A DNA stretch of 64,000 nt from the NCBI GenBank assembly GCA_034664125.1, contig JAXDIG010000038.1, positions 1 through 64,000 of the forward strand. Direction: 5' to 3'. Each line of letters begins with the position of its first letter. Within the stretch, counting starts at the first letter, position 1. The position numbers were made by a program, and so were the translations under genes. Shown piece after piece: positions 7,469 to 16,196 of this stretch. The notes under the pieces were generated by a model that had not been told where the DNA came from, ran no database searches, and saw nothing but the letters and a program-made list of their open reading frames with translations. This DNA is from JACVRW01 sp034664125 (GTDB taxonomy: Bacteria > Actinomycetota > Thermoleophilia > Solirubrobacterales > Thermoleophilaceae).

Positions 7469-8421
7469 AGGTCACGACGCTCTCCGACGTGGAGCCCGGC
7501 TCGGGCCCCCGCGACGTCGCCATCGGCACGTTCGACGGCGTGCACCTGGGTCACCGCGAGGTGATCCGCGGCGCCGACACGGTGCTCACCTTCGACCCGC
7601 ACCCGCTGGCCGTGATCCACCCCGAGGCCCCCCCGAAGCTGATCGCGTCCGCCGCGGTCAAGCGCGACCTGATCGCGGGGCTCGGGGTGGAGGAGCTCGT
7701 GGTGATCCCGTTCGACCGCGGCTTCTCCGAGCAGAGCCCCGAGAGCTTCGTGCACGACGTGCTGATCGACCGCCTGGGCGCGACGCGCGTGTCGGTCGGC
7801 GAGAACTTCCGCTTCGGCCAGGGCGCGCGCGGCACCGCAGACTTCCTGCGCTCGCACGACCAGTTCGAGACGCGCGTGGTGCCGCTGGTCGAGGTGGCGG
7901 GCGAAACGGTGTCGTCGAGCCACATTCGCGGCCTGGTCGCGGCGGGCGACGTCCAGCAGGCGGCCGAGTTCCTCGGCGGGCCGTTCCTGTTCGAGGGCGA
8001 GGTGGTGCCCGGCGACAAGCGCGGCCAGGAGCTGGGCATGCCGACGGCCAACCTCGTGCCCGACGACGTGCACCTGGCGCCCGGACACGGGGTGTACGCC
8101 GCCTGGGCCAACGTGAATCCATCCCCTGCGCACGCGGCCGAGCCGCGCGCTTCGGGCTACCCCACCGCCGTCAACGTCGGCGTGCGGCCTACGTTCGAAA
8201 CCGGTCGCGGCCTGCTCGTGGAGGCGCACCTGATCGGCTTCGCGGGCGACCTCTATGGGCAGCAGCTGCGAATCGCCTTCCTGGAGCGCATGCGCGGCGA
8301 GACGCGCTTCGACTCCGTGGAGGCCCTGGTGGAGCAGATGAACCGAGATCTCCTCCAGGCCGGCGACATCGCGGGCGCCAGTCCTTGGTCTGAGCTGCTG
8401 CTACGGTTTCCGGCTCGATGA
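7465..8421 (+). CDS. ribF: Bifunctional riboflavin kinase/FAD synthetase
   Basis: The 318-residue protein converts riboflavin to FMN and FAD. The N-terminal nucleotidyltransferase domain has GTFDGVHLGH and TFDPHPLAV. The C-terminal flavokinase domain has GQELGMPTANL and GVYAAW. A conserved SSSHIRGLVAAGD lies between. It is coupled to truB by an ATGA overlap and to rpsO in the same way. Confidence 0.95.
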   Translation: MKVTTLSDVEPGSGPRDVAIGTFDGVHLGHREVIRGADTVLTFDPHPLAVIHPEAPPKLIASAAVKRDLIAGLGVEELVVIPFDRGFSEQSPESFVHDVLIDRLGATRVSVGENFRFGQGARGTADFLRSHDQFETRVVPLVEVAGETVSSSHIRGLVAAGDVQQAAEFLGGPFLFEGEVVPGDKRGQELGMPTANLVPDDVHLAPGHGVYAAWANVNPSPAHAAEPRASGYPTAVNVGVRPTFETGRGLLVEAHLIGFAGDLYGQQLRIAFLERMRGETRFDSVEALVEQMNRDLLQAGDIAGASPWSELLLRFPAR

Positions 8422-8687
8422 CGCTGACGGCGGACAAGAAGCGCGAGATTGTGGCCGAGTACGGCCACGGCGACGCCGACACGGGCTCGACCGAGGTCCA
8501 GGTCGCGCTGCTCACGGCTCGCATCAACGAGCTGACCGAGCACCTGCGCGAGCACCGCAAGGACCACCACTCGCGCCGCGGGCTGCTGATGCTCGTCGGC
8601 AAGCGCCGCCGCCTGCTCAAGTACCTGCAGGCGAGCGACATCGACCGCTACCGCGTGCTGATCGGTCAGCTCGGCCTGCGGCGGTGA
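8418..8687 (+). CDS. rpsO: 30S ribosomal protein S15
   Basis: The 89-residue length and sequence are typical of S15: DTGSTEVQVALLTARINELT, HSRRGLLMLVGKRRRLLKYL and a short basic end. S15 binds the central domain of 16S rRNA early in assembly. It overlaps ribF (ATGA) upstream and a peroxiredoxin gene (GTGA) downstream. Confidence 0.97.
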   Translation: MTLTADKKREIVAEYGHGDADTGSTEVQVALLTARINELTEHLREHRKDHHSRRGLLMLVGKRRRLLKYLQASDIDRYRVLIGQLGLRR

Positions 8688-9145
8688 TCGAAGCCGGCGA
8701 GCAGGCGCCGGACTTCACCCTCCTCGACCAGGACGGCAAGGCGGTTTCGCTCGCGGACTTCCGCGGCGCCACCGTGGTGCTCGCGTTCTACCCGGCTGAC
8801 TTCAGCCCCGGCTGCACCGACCAGCTGACCGTCTACCAGGACGTGCTCGGCGAGTTCGAGAGCAGGGGAGTGCGGCTCGTGGCCATCTCGGTCGACAGCG
8901 CCTTCTGCCACAAGGCGTTCCAGAACCACCTCCACCTGAGCATCCCGCTGCTGGCGGACTTCCACCCGAAGGGCGAGGTCGCGCAGGCATACGGCGTGTG
9001 GTCGGAGGACTGGGGCATGTCGGCGCGCGCGCTCGTGATGGTCGGCCCGGATGGAAGAGTGGAGTGGTCGTATCAGCCCCCGCCGCTCGAGCTGCCCGGA
9101 CCCGAGCTGATCTTCGCCGCGCTCGATCAGCGCAGCGCCGCCTAG
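8684..9145 (+). CDS. Thiol peroxiredoxin (AhpE/Bcp type)
   Basis: The 153-residue thioredoxin-fold peroxidase reduces hydroperoxides. The peroxidatic Cys is in FSPGCTDQL, preceded by VVLAFYPADF. A second Cys in the motif DSAFCHKAF is a candidate resolving residue. The C-terminus keeps VGPDGRVEW. The GTG start overlaps the rpsO stop, so it is probably translated from the ribosomal operon message, an uncommon neighbour for rpsO. Confidence 0.88.
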   Translation: MIEAGEQAPDFTLLDQDGKAVSLADFRGATVVLAFYPADFSPGCTDQLTVYQDVLGEFESRGVRLVAISVDSAFCHKAFQNHLHLSIPLLADFHPKGEVAQAYGVWSEDWGMSARALVMVGPDGRVEWSYQPPPLELPGPELIFAALDQRSAA

Positions 9146-9223
9146 CCGGCCCTTTCAGAAACTCCGCCGTTTTGGTTTCGCGTCCAGTGGGGAAAGCTGG
9201 CGCAGATCGACTAGGGGGAATGC

Positions 9224-11683
9224 ATGAAGGCAGGCCGGTTGGGGGTCGTGGTCGTGGTCGTGGGAGCGTTGCTGGCCGGGGCGGGTCCGGCGTCGGCGCG
9301 AGACCTGCTCCGCAAGGACGTGACCGCGGCGGGCGCGGTCGACCGTTCGTGCACCGCGCAGAAGCTGAGCGCGGGTCCAGGCTACGCGCAGGAAACCGTG
9401 ACGATGCCGACCGCGGGGTCGGTCGTCGCGCATCTCGTCGCCGCCTCGGGCGACTGGGACGTGGCGATCTTCAAGGCGGACACCGGCCAGGTGGTCGCCG
9501 GGTCGGCCTCTCGAGGGGCGCGCGAGATCGCGGCCGGGTACGCCGTCGCCGGCCAGCGCCTGGTGATTCAGGCCTGCCGGCTGTCGGGCGGCGCGTCCAG
9601 CGCCGGCCTGAGCGTGGAGTCCTCGGCGATCGACACGACCAACGTGTCCGCGCCGAAGCTCGTGCGCGTCTCCACCCCTAACGCCGACCGCGAGCGCAAG
9701 CTCAACAGCCTCGGCCTCGACGTGACCGAGCACGGCGGCGACGGGTTCATCGAGGTGGTCCTCTACAGCGCCGCCGACGCGGCGAAGCTGACCGCGAACA
9801 ACTTCACCTACACGGTGCAGGTCCCGGACCTCAACGTGCAGGCCCGGCGCGACGCCCGCGCCGACCGTACCTTCGCCGCCACGACCGCGGTGTCCGGCTT
9901 CCCCAGCGGGCGCACGACGTACAGGCGCCTGTTCGACTACAGCGAGGACATGAAGCGGCTCGCTCGCGAGCACCCGGACCTGGTGCGCCCGATCACGCTC
10001 AACCACATGACCTACGAGGGCAGGCCGGTGGAGGGCATCGAGATCGCCACCAACCCGAACGCCCGCGACGGCCGGCCGGTGTTCCTACAGGTGGGAGCGC
10101 ACCACGCGCGCGAATGGCCGTCGGGCGAGCACGCCATGGAGTGGGCGTACGAGCTGATCACCGGCTACCGCCGCGGCGACGCGCGGGTCAAGCGGCTGGT
10201 GTCGACCACCCGCACGATCGTGGTCCCGATCATCAACCCGGACGGCTTCAACGCCTCACGCGAGGCGGGCGAGCTGTACCTGCGCGGTAACGGCGCCTCG
10301 GATGACGCGGACGGCGACGGCGAGGTGAGCGATCCGGAGTTCATCCTCGCGGCGGCCGCCCACCCGAACGAGTACCGGCGCAAGAACTGCCGCTTCCCGC
10401 AGGGCGACGGCGGCAGCTGCGCCCAGGTCGACACCGGGGTCTTCGGGCCCGGCGTGGACCCGAACCGCAACTACGGCGCGTTCTGGGGCGGACCCGGAGC
10501 GGACACCACCAACCCGCTGACGCAGACCTACGCCGGCCCGGGCCCGTTCTCGGAGCCCGAGTCGCAGAACGTCCGCGAGCTGGTGTCGACCCGCCAGGTG
10601 ACGACGCTGATCACCAACCACACGTTCTCGGGCCTCGTGCTCCGGCCGCCCGGCCTGGCGGAGCAGGGCACGACGGTGGACGAGCCGATCTACAAGGCGC
10701 TCGGCGACCGAATGGCGGCCGAGAACGGCTACAAGAGCCAGTACGGCTACGAGCTCTACGACACGACGGGGACCACCGAGGACTGGTCGTACAACGCCAC
10801 CGGCGGCCTCGGCTTCACGTTCGAGATCGGCGACATCGGATTCCACCCGCCCTTCGCGGACACACTGGACGAGTGGCAGGGGACCAGCGATGACGCCACG
10901 GGCGGCGGCAACCGGGCGGCGTACTACCACGCCCAGGAGAACACCGCCGACGCCACCAAGCACTCGGTGCTGGCCGGCAGGGCGCCCGCCGGCGCGGTGC
11001 TGCGGCTGAAGAAGACGTTCCAGACGCCGACCTACGACGGGTCGACGTTCACCGACACGCTCGACAGCACGATCCAGGTCGGCTCGAACGGCGTCTTCGA
11101 GTGGCACACCAACCCGTCGACGCGGCCACTGGTGGCCAAGGGCTCCGGCCGGCCCGCCCACGGGGACCCGAGTGCGCCGATCCAGTTCGCCTCGCGTGGA
11201 GGAACCACGCCGTGCGCGGAGTTCGAGAACCCTCCGGCCGGCTGCTACGAGGACCACCTGATCACGGTTCCGAGCGGCACCGGCATCGACAACGCCAAGG
11301 CGACCTTCAGGATCGAGTTCTCGGCCGCCAGCGACTACGACATGAAGGTCTACAAGGCGGATGCCTCCGGCAACGCGACCGGGGACCCGGTCGCCAGCTC
11401 CGGCAACGGCGCCACCAACCTCGAGCTCGGCTACGAGGAGGCGGCGGTGCTGGATCCGGTCGGCTCGTACGTCGTCCGCGTGATCAACTACGCGGGCGCC
11501 GACCCGTGGACGGGCAGGGTCACGTTCGAGGGGCCGCCGCCCGGCCAGGCGCCTCAGCAGGAGACCTACACGCTCTTCTGCGAGCAGCCCGAGGGCACCA
11601 TCCGCTCGGCACGCCAGGTCTTCGTGGCCAGGGGCCAGCGGCGCACCCTCGACCTGCGCGGGGACTGCAAGACCCGGCGCTAA
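9224..11683 (+). CDS. Secreted zinc carboxypeptidase, M14 family, flanked by PPC-like domains
   Basis: The 819-residue exported protein has a hydrophobic signal segment (residues 6-25, cleavage near PASA-R). The M14 domain has zinc ligands His294 and Glu297 in HHAREW, a third ligand His466 in TNHTFSG, and catalytic Glu534 in TFEIGD. Beta-rich segments before (about 45-130) and after (about 695-785) the peptidase both read like pre-peptidase C-terminal (PPC) domains: a W/Y-D-x-K/A-Y/F-K-A-D core. AGGGGGA lies just upstream of the ATG. It would cleave C-terminal residues of extracellular peptides. It is a single gene between two RNA operons. Confidence 0.9.
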   Translation: MKAGRLGVVVVVVGALLAGAGPASARDLLRKDVTAAGAVDRSCTAQKLSAGPGYAQETVTMPTAGSVVAHLVAASGDWDVAIFKADTGQVVAGSASRGAREIAAGYAVAGQRLVIQACRLSGGASSAGLSVESSAIDTTNVSAPKLVRVSTPNADRERKLNSLGLDVTEHGGDGFIEVVLYSAADAAKLTANNFTYTVQVPDLNVQARRDARADRTFAATTAVSGFPSGRTTYRRLFDYSEDMKRLAREHPDLVRPITLNHMTYEGRPVEGIEIATNPNARDGRPVFLQVGAHHAREWPSGEHAMEWAYELITGYRRGDARVKRLVSTTRTIVVPIINPDGFNASREAGELYLRGNGASDDADGDGEVSDPEFILAAAAHPNEYRRKNCRFPQGDGGSCAQVDTGVFGPGVDPNRNYGAFWGGPGADTTNPLTQTYAGPGPFSEPESQNVRELVSTRQVTTLITNHTFSGLVLRPPGLAEQGTTVDEPIYKALGDRMAAENGYKSQYGYELYDTTGTTEDWSYNATGGLGFTFEIGDIGFHPPFADTLDEWQGTSDDATGGGNRAAYYHAQENTADATKHSVLAGRAPAGAVLRLKKTFQTPTYDGSTFTDTLDSTIQVGSNGVFEWHTNPSTRPLVAKGSGRPAHGDPSAPIQFASRGGTTPCAEFENPPAGCYEDHLITVPSGTGIDNAKATFRIEFSAASDYDMKVYKADASGNATGDPVASSGNGATNLELGYEEAAVLDPVGSYVVRVINYAGADPWTGRVTFEGPPPGQAPQQETYTLFCEQPEGTIRSARQVFVARGQRRTLDLRGDCKTRR

Positions 11684-11691
11684 GGGGCGAA

Positions 11692-11742
11692 CGTTTCGGT
11701 TGCGGACCCGCTGCTAGCCTTGGGCGGGTTCGCAACGGAACG
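11692..11742. promoter_or_regulatory. Long inverted repeat upstream of pnp
   Basis: GTTGCGGACCCGC (11699-11711) pairs with GCGGGTTCGCAAC (11724-11736) with one G-U. The helix extends outward as CGTTTC/GGAACG (11692-11697 with 11737-11742, one G-U) after a one-base bulge, giving 19 pairs around a 12-nt loop. The loop holds TAGCCT (11715-11720), a possible -10 element. No T-tract follows, so it does not look like a terminator. If transcribed, it is a double-stranded target like the RNase III site in the E. coli pnp leader; otherwise it is an operator around the promoter. Confidence 0.7.
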
Positions 11743-11754
11743 TACGAAAGCCAT

Positions 11755-11773
11755 GCCGCCAACCGGAGGCGGC
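11755..11773 (+). promoter_or_regulatory. Hairpin next to the pnp ribosome binding site
   Basis: GCCGCC (11755-11760) pairs with GGCGGC (11768-11773) over a seven-base loop and lies directly before AAAGGAAG, the pnp ribosome binding site. It could modulate initiation. Confidence 0.45.
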
Positions 11774-11789
11774 TGAAAGGAAGTACCAC

Positions 11790-14045
11790 ATGACTGATGG
11801 AGCGAGCCGGGTCTCTTTGGAGATCGGCGGCACCTCGATCGAGTTCGAGACGGGCAAGTACGCCAAGCAGGCGTCCGGCTCGGTTGTAGTCACGGCAGGG
11901 GACACCAAGGTGCTCTGCACCGCGACCGCGGGCAACGTGCGCGACGTCGACTTCCTCCCGCTGACCGTCGACGTGGAGGAGCGCATGTACGCCGCGGGCA
12001 AGATCCCCGGCAGCTTCTTCCGCCGCGAGGGCCGCGCCGGGGAGAAGGCCACCCTCACGGCCCGCATGATCGACCGGCCCCTGCGCCCGCTCTTCCCCAA
12101 GGGATGGCGGCGCGAGACTCAGCTGGTTTCGATCCCCATGTCGGTTGATCACGAGCACCCCTACGACATCCTCGCGATGAACGGTGCCAGCGCCGCGCTG
12201 ATGGTGTCGGACATCCCCTTCCCGGCGCCCGTGGGCGCCGTGCGCATCGGCCAGGACGCCGAGGGCAACTTCCTCGTCAACCCTGACGAGGAGTGGCTGC
12301 TCGAGTCCCCGCTGGACCTCGTGGTCGCGGGCACCGAGGAGGCCATCCTGATGGTCGAGGCGGGCGCCAACGAGATCACCGAGGCGGAGATCCTCGACGC
12401 GCTCGACATCGCCCACCAGGCGATCAAGGACCTCTGCCAGGCTCAGCACGAGCTGCGCTCGCAGGCCGGCAAGGAGAAGGTCGAGGTCACCCCGCCGCAG
12501 GTCGACGAGTCGATCGCGACCGAGTTGCGCGACCGCTTCGGCGCCGCCCTCGAGGCCGCGACGCAGGTCGTCGACAAGCTCGAGCGCCAGGAGGCGACCA
12601 AGGCCGTCGAGGAGGAGGTCCTCGAGGCGCTCGGCGAGCAGGTCGAAAGCGACGAGGGCATCGTGGTCGCGCGCCGCCAGGCCGTGCAGCTTGCCTTCGA
12701 CAAGCTCGAGAAGGAGATCATCCGCAAGCGCATCGCCGTGGACAAGAAGCGTCCCGACGGCCGCGCCGCGCAGGAGATCCGCGACATCTGGATCGAGGTC
12801 GGGGTCGCCGCGCGCACGCACGGCTCGGCGATCTTCACCCGCGGCCAGACGCAGGCGTTCTCGGTCGCGGCGCTCGGCACCACCCGTGACGAGATGCGGC
12901 TCGACACCCTTGGCCTCCAGGAGTCCAAGCACTACTTCCACCACTACAACTTCCCGCCGTTCTCGGTGGGCGAGGCCGGCTTCATGCGCGGCCCGAAGCG
13001 CCGCGACATCGGCCACGGCGCGCTCGCGGAGCGGGCGCTCGTGCCGGTCGTGCCGTCGGTGGAGGACTTCCCCTACACGATCCGCGTCGTCTCGGACATC
13101 CTCGAGTCGAACGGCTCGTCCTCGATGGCCTCGGTCTGCGGCTCGTCGCTGTCGCTGATGGACGCCGGCGTGCCGATCAAGGCGCCGGTTGCCGGAGTGG
13201 CGATGGGCCTGTTCAAGGAGGGCGACGACTACATCGTCCTCACGGACATCGCGGGCGTAGAGGACCACCTCGGCGACATGGACTTCAAGGTCGCGGGCAC
13301 GTCCGAGGGCATCACCGCCCTGCAGATGGACATCAAGATCACCGGCGTCACGTTCGACATCCTGCGCGACGCGCTCGCCCAGGCCCAGGACGCGCGCATG
13401 ACGATCCTCGACAAGATGCGCGAGGCGATCGCCGAGCCGCGCGCGGAGCTGTCGCAGTACGCGCCGCGCATCAGCGCCATCCAGATCGACACCGAGAAGA
13501 TCGGTGCCGTGATCGGCAAGGGCGGCGAGACGATCCGGGCGCTGTCGGACGAGTTCGACGCGCAGATCGACATCGACGACGACGGCACCATTCGCATCTA
13601 CGCCCAGACGGGCGACCAGGGCGATGCGCTCGTCGACCGGATCCGCTCGATGACCAAGGAGGTCGAGCTGGGCGACGAGTTCACCGGCAAGGTGGTCAAG
13701 ACCACCACGTTCGGTGCCTTCGTCGAGCTCGCCAAGGGCACCGATGGCCTGCTGCACATCTCGAACATCAAGCCCGGCGAGCGGGTGGACGCCGTGGAGG
13801 ACGTCGTCAATCGGGGCGACGAGCTGCGCGTCAAGGTGGTCGAGGTGGACCGCGAGCGTGGCCGTATCGGCCTGCGCCTCGCCGACGACCCGGACATCGC
13901 CGGCAAGTCGGCCGAGGAGCTGGCGTCGATGGGCACCGGCGACAAGGCCCGGGGCGACCGCGGCGACCGCGGGGACCGCGGCAACGGCCGCGGCGGCCGT
14001 CGCCCGCGCGAGCGCGACCGCCGGCCGCGCGAGCGTACCGAGTGA
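11790..14045 (+). CDS. pnp: Polyribonucleotide nucleotidyltransferase (PNPase)
   Basis: The 751-residue 3'-5' phosphorolytic exoribonuclease has two RNase PH domains (REGRAGEKATLTARMIDRP in the first, FMRGPKRRDIGHGALAERAL in the second). A KH domain (GAVIGKGGETIRAL, near residue 572) and an S1 domain (about 625-695) follow. The C-terminus is an Arg/Gly/Asp-rich tail with GDRGDRGDRG. ATG at 11790 follows AAAGGAAG. PNPase normally works with RNase Y or J, both encoded in this window. Confidence 0.97.
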   Translation: MTDGASRVSLEIGGTSIEFETGKYAKQASGSVVVTAGDTKVLCTATAGNVRDVDFLPLTVDVEERMYAAGKIPGSFFRREGRAGEKATLTARMIDRPLRPLFPKGWRRETQLVSIPMSVDHEHPYDILAMNGASAALMVSDIPFPAPVGAVRIGQDAEGNFLVNPDEEWLLESPLDLVVAGTEEAILMVEAGANEITEAEILDALDIAHQAIKDLCQAQHELRSQAGKEKVEVTPPQVDESIATELRDRFGAALEAATQVVDKLERQEATKAVEEEVLEALGEQVESDEGIVVARRQAVQLAFDKLEKEIIRKRIAVDKKRPDGRAAQEIRDIWIEVGVAARTHGSAIFTRGQTQAFSVAALGTTRDEMRLDTLGLQESKHYFHHYNFPPFSVGEAGFMRGPKRRDIGHGALAERALVPVVPSVEDFPYTIRVVSDILESNGSSSMASVCGSSLSLMDAGVPIKAPVAGVAMGLFKEGDDYIVLTDIAGVEDHLGDMDFKVAGTSEGITALQMDIKITGVTFDILRDALAQAQDARMTILDKMREAIAEPRAELSQYAPRISAIQIDTEKIGAVIGKGGETIRALSDEFDAQIDIDDDGTIRIYAQTGDQGDALVDRIRSMTKEVELGDEFTGKVVKTTTFGAFVELAKGTDGLLHISNIKPGERVDAVEDVVNRGDELRVKVVEVDRERGRIGLRLADDPDIAGKSAEELASMGTGDKARGDRGDRGDRGNGRGGRRPRERDRRPRERTE

Positions 14046-14050
14046 CAGCG

Positions 14051-14104
14051 GATGGCATCCGGGGGGGCGCGCCCCCGGGCCCCCGCGAAGATTGGCATCG
14101 CGCG
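14051..14104. repeat. Dispersed GC-hairpin repeat, copy A
   Basis: This lies between pnp and the M16 peptidase gene. It starts GATGGCATCCGGGGGG and its core is a nearly continuous palindrome of G-run, GCGC and C-run, followed by GCGAAGATTGGCATCGC. It matches copy C (53069-53123) at 45 of 54 aligned positions counted by eye and copy B (45679-45718) at 34 of 40. It may act as a transcription barrier or RNA-stabilising 3' hairpin. Confidence 0.7.
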
Positions 14105-14130
14105 GCAGCGCGACCGACCGACCCCCGCTG

Positions 14131-15417
14131 ATGCCTGGCCCGTCGCAGGAGGCCCAGCTGACGACGCTCGACTCGGGCGTCCGGATCGTTACCGAGACGA
14201 TGCCCTCGGTGCGGTCGATCGCGCTCGGGTTCTGGATCCGGGCGGGGTCGAGGGACGAGGGCGGCGAGCAGGCCGGCATCTCGCACTTCCTGGAGCACCT
14301 CCTCTTCAAGGGGACGGAGCGCTTCAGCTCGCTGGAGATCGACGAGCTATTCGACGCGATGGGGGCGGAGGTCAACGCCGGCACCGGCAAGGAGACGACC
14401 TCCGTCTACTCGCGCTTCCTCGACGTGCACCTGGAGCGCGCCTTCGATGTTCTGCAGGACATGGTGCTGCGGCCGGCCTACCCGGACATCGACTCCGAGC
14501 GCCAGGTGGTGATCGAGGAGATCGCCATGTACGAGGACGAGCCGTCGGACAAGGTTCACGACGTCCTGGCCGGCGCCATCTTCGGCGACCACCCGCTCGG
14601 GCGGCCCGTGATCGGCCGCGCCGAGGTGATCTCTTCGGTGCCGGTGCCGCAGATCGCGCAGTGGCACGACGGCCGCTACGTGCCCGGCAACATCGTGGTG
14701 GCCGCTGCCGGCAACCTCGATCACGACCGCATCGTGGAGATGGTGGACGCCGCCGTCGGAGAGGCGCCGCCCGCGCCCGCTCAGGCGGGCGGCCCGGACG
14801 CGTTCTCGCCGGCCGTCCGCTTCCACCGCAAGGAAACGGAGCAGTACCACCTCGCGCTCGGGGGCTTGGGCATCCCGCGCGGGGACGACCGGCGCTTCGC
14901 GCTGCGCGTGCTGGACACGATCCTGGGCGGCTCGACCTCGTCGCGCCTGTTCCAGGAGGTGCGCGAGAAGCGCGGGCTGGCGTACTCGGTCTTCTCCTAT
15001 TCGTCGCAGTACCTGGACACCGGTCAGGTGGCGCTGTACGTAGGCACGCGGCCCGACAACGTCCAGGAGGCGATGGGCGTGATCGGTACCGAGCTGCGCC
15101 GCCTGCAGGAGGACGGCGTGACCGCGGAGGAGCTCGACCGGGCGCGCGACAACGTCAAGGGGCGCACCGTGCTGTCGATGGAGTCGAGCGCCACCCGCAT
15201 GAACCGGCTCGGCAGCTCGGTGCTGATGGGCATTCCGGTGCTGACTGTCGACGAGATTCTCGCCCGGTACGACGCGGTGACGCTCGACGAAGTGATGGGG
15301 CTGGCACGCGAGCTCTGGTCCCCGGAGCGCCTGTCGGCGGCCGGCGTGGGGGCGGACGAGGCGACGTTCCGCTCGGCGCTCGAAGCGGTCAGCCCGGTGC
15401 TCGCCGCCCCGGCGTGA
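14131..15417 (+). CDS. M16-family zinc metallopeptidase (processing peptidase-like)
   Basis: The 428-residue protein has the inverted zinc motif HFLEH (HxxEH) in GISHFLEHLLFKGTERFSS, the downstream Glu of VVIEEIAMYEDEPSD, and the second-half motif SSRLFQEVREKRGLAYSVFS. This is the YmxG/PqqL-like protein usually found after pnp in Gram-positive bacteria. The start chosen is ATG 14131, where homology begins. It overlaps dapB by GTGA. Confidence 0.92.
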   Translation: MPGPSQEAQLTTLDSGVRIVTETMPSVRSIALGFWIRAGSRDEGGEQAGISHFLEHLLFKGTERFSSLEIDELFDAMGAEVNAGTGKETTSVYSRFLDVHLERAFDVLQDMVLRPAYPDIDSERQVVIEEIAMYEDEPSDKVHDVLAGAIFGDHPLGRPVIGRAEVISSVPVPQIAQWHDGRYVPGNIVVAAAGNLDHDRIVEMVDAAVGEAPPAPAQAGGPDAFSPAVRFHRKETEQYHLALGGLGIPRGDDRRFALRVLDTILGGSTSSRLFQEVREKRGLAYSVFSYSSQYLDTGQVALYVGTRPDNVQEAMGVIGTELRRLQEDGVTAEELDRARDNVKGRTVLSMESSATRMNRLGSSVLMGIPVLTVDEILARYDAVTLDEVMGLARELWSPERLSAAGVGADEATFRSALEAVSPVLAAPA

Positions 15418-16070
15418 TCAACGTCGCGGTTTCGGGCGCCGCGGGCCGCATGGGCCAGACGGTCTGCGCCGCGGTGGAGGGGGCTGAGGACATGGCCCTG
15501 GTAGGCCGGGCCGATCCGCACCTGCAGACCGCGCTCGCCGACGTGCTCGGCGATGCCGACGTGGTGGTGGACTTCTCGACGCCGGACACGGCGCTTGCCA
15601 ACGCGCGGACCTGCCTCGAGGCCGGCGTGCACTGCGTGATGGGCACGACCGGCGCCGACTTCTCCTCGCTTGAGGGCGTGGGGGAGGGCAACCTGTTCGT
15701 GGCGCCCAACTTCGCGATCGGCGCCGTGCTGATGATGAAGTTCGCCGTGGAGGCGGCCGCCCACATGCCCGAGTGCGAGATCGTGGAGCTTCACCACGAC
15801 GGCAAGCTCGACGCCCCCTCCGGCACGGCCAAGCGGACGGCCGAGCTGATCGCCGCCGCGGGCGGCAACGTGCACGAGCCGATCCACTCGGTGCGCCTGC
15901 CCGGCCTGGTGGCCCACCAGGAGGTGCTGTTCGGCGGGCCCGGCCAGACCCTGACGATCCGCCACGACTCCGTGGACCGCGAGTCATTCATGCCAGGAGT
16001 GCTGCTGGCGATCCGCCGCGTGGGGTCGCTCGACCGCTCGCCGGTGGTAGGGCTCGAACAGCTGCTCTAA
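15414..16070 (+). CDS. dapB: 4-hydroxy-tetrahydrodipicolinate reductase
   Basis: The 218-residue reductase converts hydroxy-tetrahydrodipicolinate to tetrahydrodipicolinate with NAD(P)H in the lysine/DAP pathway. The nucleotide-binding motif is SGAAGRMG near residues 7-14. The catalytic/substrate motif is ELHHDGKLDAPSGTA. It is shorter than the usual 240-270 residues, mostly through a compact middle, but all signature motifs are present. The GTG start overlaps the upstream stop. dapA lies 1.5 kb downstream. Confidence 0.93.
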   Translation: MINVAVSGAAGRMGQTVCAAVEGAEDMALVGRADPHLQTALADVLGDADVVVDFSTPDTALANARTCLEAGVHCVMGTTGADFSSLEGVGEGNLFVAPNFAIGAVLMMKFAVEAAAHMPECEIVELHHDGKLDAPSGTAKRTAELIAAAGGNVHEPIHSVRLPGLVAHQEVLFGGPGQTLTIRHDSVDRESFMPGVLLAIRRVGSLDRSPVVGLEQLL

Positions 16071-16196
16071 AGGGCGGCCCGAGGGCGCCGGCCGGGACGA
16101 ATCGAATATTGAGCATCAAATAGATGTCGAAAAGTCGATTGACCGCGCCAGGCGGCGGCGGGACGCCCTTGGTTGCTGCTGTTCGAAATGCCGGGC
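16071..16196. other. Convergent intergenic region with an A/T-rich pocket
   Basis: The 126 bp separate dapB from the convergent FHA gene. The stretch 16099-16141 is strikingly A/T-rich for this genome and bears AATCGA and TCGATT as widely spaced inverted arms. No coding region or clear terminator stem is visible. Confidence 0.4.

Noticed and set aside
11520..14390. 956-codon open frame on the minus strand across pnp
   Set aside because: Shadow of pnp; no recognisable domain and no start context.
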